This document shows positions 61,750-64,000 of a DNA stretch of 64,000 bases, in pieces (the stretch's first letter is position 1; each line of letters opens with the position of its first letter). Under the pieces are notes generated by a model. That model had not been told where the DNA came from. It saw only the letters and a list, made by a program, of their open reading frames with translations, and ran no database searches. This stretch comes from Arthrobacter sp. AL12 (lineage in GTDB: Bacteria; Actinomycetota; Actinomycetes; Actinomycetales; Micrococcaceae), in assembly GCF_029960645.1 (NCBI RefSeq), contig NZ_JASBQY010000009.1, positions 1 through 64,000 on the forward strand, in the 5' to 3' direction. The position numbers were made by a program, and so were the translations under genes.

Positions 61750-62538
61750 TTACACTGTCGGAGCGGCCTTTCCCGTCCCGGATGCATGCCCCGCCCCGGC
61801 TCGGGCCGCCCGGCGCCTTCGCGCGCCGGCCACCCCTGCCGCCGCCACTGCCACTCCGGCCAGCAGCGCCGCCGCGCCCGGCACCGGGTACTGAGGCAGC
61901 AACCGCACAGCAACCCCGGCCAGACCCCAGGTTACGGCGGCGGCGTAGGCCAGGGAGACCGGCCGCAACCACGCCAGCGTAGCAGCGGCGCCGCCTGCAG
62001 CCACCAGCGCCGCTGCGCTCCAGGCCTCGGCGCCTGGCCAGGGGGCACTGATACCTGACGCGATGAGGGCCTCACCGCTGCCTGCCACCATCGCTACCGT
62101 AATCCAGCCACTGAAAAGGCCCAGCGGGACCCGCACCAGCCACCGGTCGCGCACGGAGACGGCCTCGCCCGGCCGCGCCGGTGCCGCCCGGGTGTAGGCC
62201 GTCACGGCTGCCGCAGCGGTTGCGGCGATCAAGGACAGCTCCAACCCCGGGGCGCCCTGGGCCCACACCCAAAACCCGGACAGGCCCACCGCGCATGCCG
62301 TGGCCCATCCGGTACGGCGGAGCACCGGGTCCCGGCGCCGGGCCGGCAGCGCCTGGTAGACGGCATGGCTGAAGAGACCCGCATAGATGGGCGCCCAGAT
62401 GCCGAAGGCGTAGTTAGCCGGCACCACCAGACTGGGACCGGCTGCGGCGTCCCCGTAGTCCCCGGAAACACCAACAATGAAGCCTCCGCTAACCGCCGCG
62501 GCCACAGTGACCTGACGCAGTAAGTCACGATCGACCAT
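61750..62538 (-). CDS. TspO/tryptophan-rich-sensory-like membrane protein
   Basis: A 262-residue protein with about eight hydrophobic helices and a basic tail. The N-terminal part has the pattern PANYAFGIWAPIYAGLFSHAVYQ and RRTGWATA seen in TspO/MBR-like proteins, but it is longer than the usual 5-helix TspO (about 160 residues). TspO proteins bind tetrapyrroles. The longer size and Ala-rich helices make the assignment tentative. ATG 62538 is preferred to the GTG one codon earlier. Confidence 0.5.
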   Translation of the reverse strand: MVDRDLLRQVTVAAAVSGGFIVGVSGDYGDAAAGPSLVVPANYAFGIWAPIYAGLFSHAVYQALPARRRDPVLRRTGWATACAVGLSGFWVWAQGAPGLELSLIAATAAAAVTAYTRAAPARPGEAVSVRDRWLVRVPLGLFSGWITVAMVAGSGEALIASGISAPWPGAEAWSAAALVAAGGAAATLAWLRPVSLAYAAAVTWGLAGVAVRLLPQYPVPGAAALLAGVAVAAAGVAGARRRRAARAGAGHASGTGKAAPTV

Positions 62539-62662
62539 CACTGACCTGCTCTCCTCCGGGCCTTTTCCATCATGCGCTCTCGGCAGGGCATCGGGATAGA
62601 CCCCTCATCAGGGTCATCGGACCTGCGGTGATGCGCCACGGCTTCGTTCATGGCACACGGGC

Positions 62663-63952
62663 CTACGTGCGCTGAAGCTCCGCACTCTCCTGTTCGCTCT
62701 CCGCACCGACGGGGACGCGGGATCCGGAGGCGCCGCCGTCGTGTCCGGCTTGCCCGCCGTTCGTGGCGCGCCCGCCGCCGCGTCCGCCGTTGTGCCGCTT
62801 CGCCGCGGCCGCCGCGAACACCATGACCCCCAGGCCCAGCAGGGTGATCCCGGCGCCGGCCCAGATGGGTGAGGTGTAACCAAGTCCGGCGGTGATGGTC
62901 ACGCCGCCCATCCACGCGCCGAGCGCGTTGCCCACGTTGAACGCTCCGATATTGGCACCGGAAGCCAGGGTGGGCGCGGTAGTGGCGTAGTTCATGACGC
63001 GCATCTGCAGCCCGGGAACGGTGGCGAAGCCGAAGCCGCCCAGCAGCACCATGGAGGCGATGGTCATTGGCTGGCTGGCGGCGGTCAGGGCGAAGACCAC
63101 GAGGACGACGACCAGCACGGCGAGCGCCACGAGCAGGGTGCGGTCCACATTCCGGTCCGCCGCTTTGCCGCCCACGGTGTTGCCGATGAACAGGCCCACA
63201 CCGAAGAGGATGAGCAGCCACGGCACGGTGGAGGCCGAGAATCCGGTCACCTCGGTGAGGGTGAAGGCGATGTAGGTGAAGGCGCCGAACATGCCGCCGT
63301 AGCCCAGGATGGTGACCAGGATGGAGAGCCAGACCTGCCCGGAGCGGAAGGCACGCAGCTCCCCGCGCAGTCCGCCACGGGCAGAACCATCGCCCGCCTG
63401 GCCCGAGCCGGTTTTCGGAACCAGGGTGAGGATGCCGACCAGTGCGAGCACACCGATGGCCGTGATCGCCCAGAAGGTGGACCGCCAGCCGGCGGCCTGG
63501 CCCAGCATCGTGCCGAAGGGAACGCCGAGCACGTTGGCCGCCGTGAGGCCGGTGAACATGATGGCGATCGCACCGGCTTTTTTGGTGGGGGCCACCATAC
63601 TGGCGGCAACCACGGCGCCGATACCGAAGAAGGCGCCGTGCGCGAGCGCCGCGATGATGCGGCCGGTCATCATCAGCGAGTAGTCGGGTGCGACGGCGGA
63701 GACCAGGTTGCCGGCAATGAACAGCACCATCAGCAGGGCCAGCACGGGTTTGCGCTCGAAACGGGTCACGGCGGCGGTCAGGAGCAGGGCCCCGACGACG
63801 ACGGCGAGCGCGTAGCCGGAGATGAGCCAGCCGGCCGTGGCCTCGCTGACCTGGAAGTCTGCGGCCACTTCGGGCAGCAGGCCCATGATGACGAACTCGG
63901 TGAGTCCGATTCCGAACCCGCCGAGGGCGAGGGCTATCAGGCCGATGGGCAC
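62663..63952 (-). CDS. MFS exporter of the AraJ/PbuE (DHA1) type
   Basis: The 429-residue protein has 12 helices and DHA1 features: LTEFVIMGLLPEVAADF in helix 1, SGYALAVVVGALLLTAAVTRFERKPVL after helix 2, and GAFFGIGAVVAASMVAPTKKAGAI in the N-half. It should export small molecules such as sugars, nucleosides or drugs. The last 45 residues are a polar Gly/Asn/Ser-rich tail. It starts at GTG 63952 with AAGGAGCTCCCCC upstream. Confidence 0.88.
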   Translation of the reverse strand: MPIGLIALALGGFGIGLTEFVIMGLLPEVAADFQVSEATAGWLISGYALAVVVGALLLTAAVTRFERKPVLALLMVLFIAGNLVSAVAPDYSLMMTGRIIAALAHGAFFGIGAVVAASMVAPTKKAGAIAIMFTGLTAANVLGVPFGTMLGQAAGWRSTFWAITAIGVLALVGILTLVPKTGSGQAGDGSARGGLRGELRAFRSGQVWLSILVTILGYGGMFGAFTYIAFTLTEVTGFSASTVPWLLILFGVGLFIGNTVGGKAADRNVDRTLLVALAVLVVVLVVFALTAASQPMTIASMVLLGGFGFATVPGLQMRVMNYATTAPTLASGANIGAFNVGNALGAWMGGVTITAGLGYTSPIWAGAGITLLGLGVMVFAAAAAKRHNGGRGGGRATNGGQAGHDGGASGSRVPVGAESEQESAELQRT

Positions 63953-64000
63953 GGGGGAGCTCCTTCAAAAACTGTACGGAAAGAAAAGCGAAGCGTAAGC

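Overview
The window is about 64 kb of high-GC DNA with many GTG and TTG starts, Shine-Dalgarno sites close to AGGAG, a DUF6318-type lipoprotein and dense catabolic operons. This points to an actinobacterium of the Micrococcaceae (Arthrobacter or Pseudarthrobacter type); that is inference from gene content, not a marker gene. It looks like chromosome. I see no rRNA, tRNA, CRISPR array, insertion sequence or prophage.

Layout, left to right: the end of an unknown gene (1-54); a membrane-anchored alpha/beta hydrolase (169-1209); a frameshifted VOC gene (1299-1702); a minus-strand chain of OFA-family MFS transporter, 42-residue small subunit and Ntn-hydrolase of the gamma-glutamyltransferase fold (5243-1822); Tex and a SOUL protein; a large TM0106-type RecB nuclease/helicase (8879-12547); an eight-gene minus-strand catabolic operon (20274-12713) with its GntR regulator (21209-20499); an Old Yellow Enzyme; a butanediol-type dehydrogenase and a flavin monooxygenase facing a GAF-domain regulator; two secreted proteins; a PNPOx-fold protein; a small restriction region with Vsr and McrBC (29526-33966); a heterodimeric ABC exporter with a thioesterase; a MarR-linked 14-helix drug exporter; a cluster for guanidino compounds (41605-46929); an iron/manganese transporter and a zinc protease; a LOG protein; a second SDR/MFS/GntR module (50952-54035); SRPBCC and glutamine-amidotransferase genes; and an inositol-type locus with IolR-like regulator, IolB, Idh and a sugar ABC transporter (55657-61535). 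A TspO-like protein and an MFS exporter close the window.

How genes work together: the 12.7-20.3 kb operon carries homologues of all three isomerase families used in Brucella erythritol breakdown (TIM-barrel EryC-like, TPI-like EryH, RpiB-like EryI) plus a DhaK-DhaL kinase, an SDR and a transporter. I read it as tetritol/erythrulose catabolism ending at D-erythrose 4-phosphate. Its GntR has a clear palindromic operator, TCCTATAGGA, at three places. The 41.6-46.9 kb cluster fits 2-ketoarginine decarboxylation followed by guanidinobutyrate hydrolysis, with its own sodium symporter and XRE-cupin regulator.

Most unusual sequence: two copies of a composite intergenic repeat (12548-12700 and 21258-21440) made of three GGGACATGCCCAT motifs about 32 bp apart, a 33-bp near-perfect palindrome, then GGACATGTCC sites. 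Two tandem arrays (38 bp x3 at 41515-41628 and 17 bp x4 at 46924-46991) each swallow a stop codon at the outer ends of the same cluster. The 41-residue membrane protein inside the tetritol operon and the McrB with an unassigned long N-terminal region also deserve attention.
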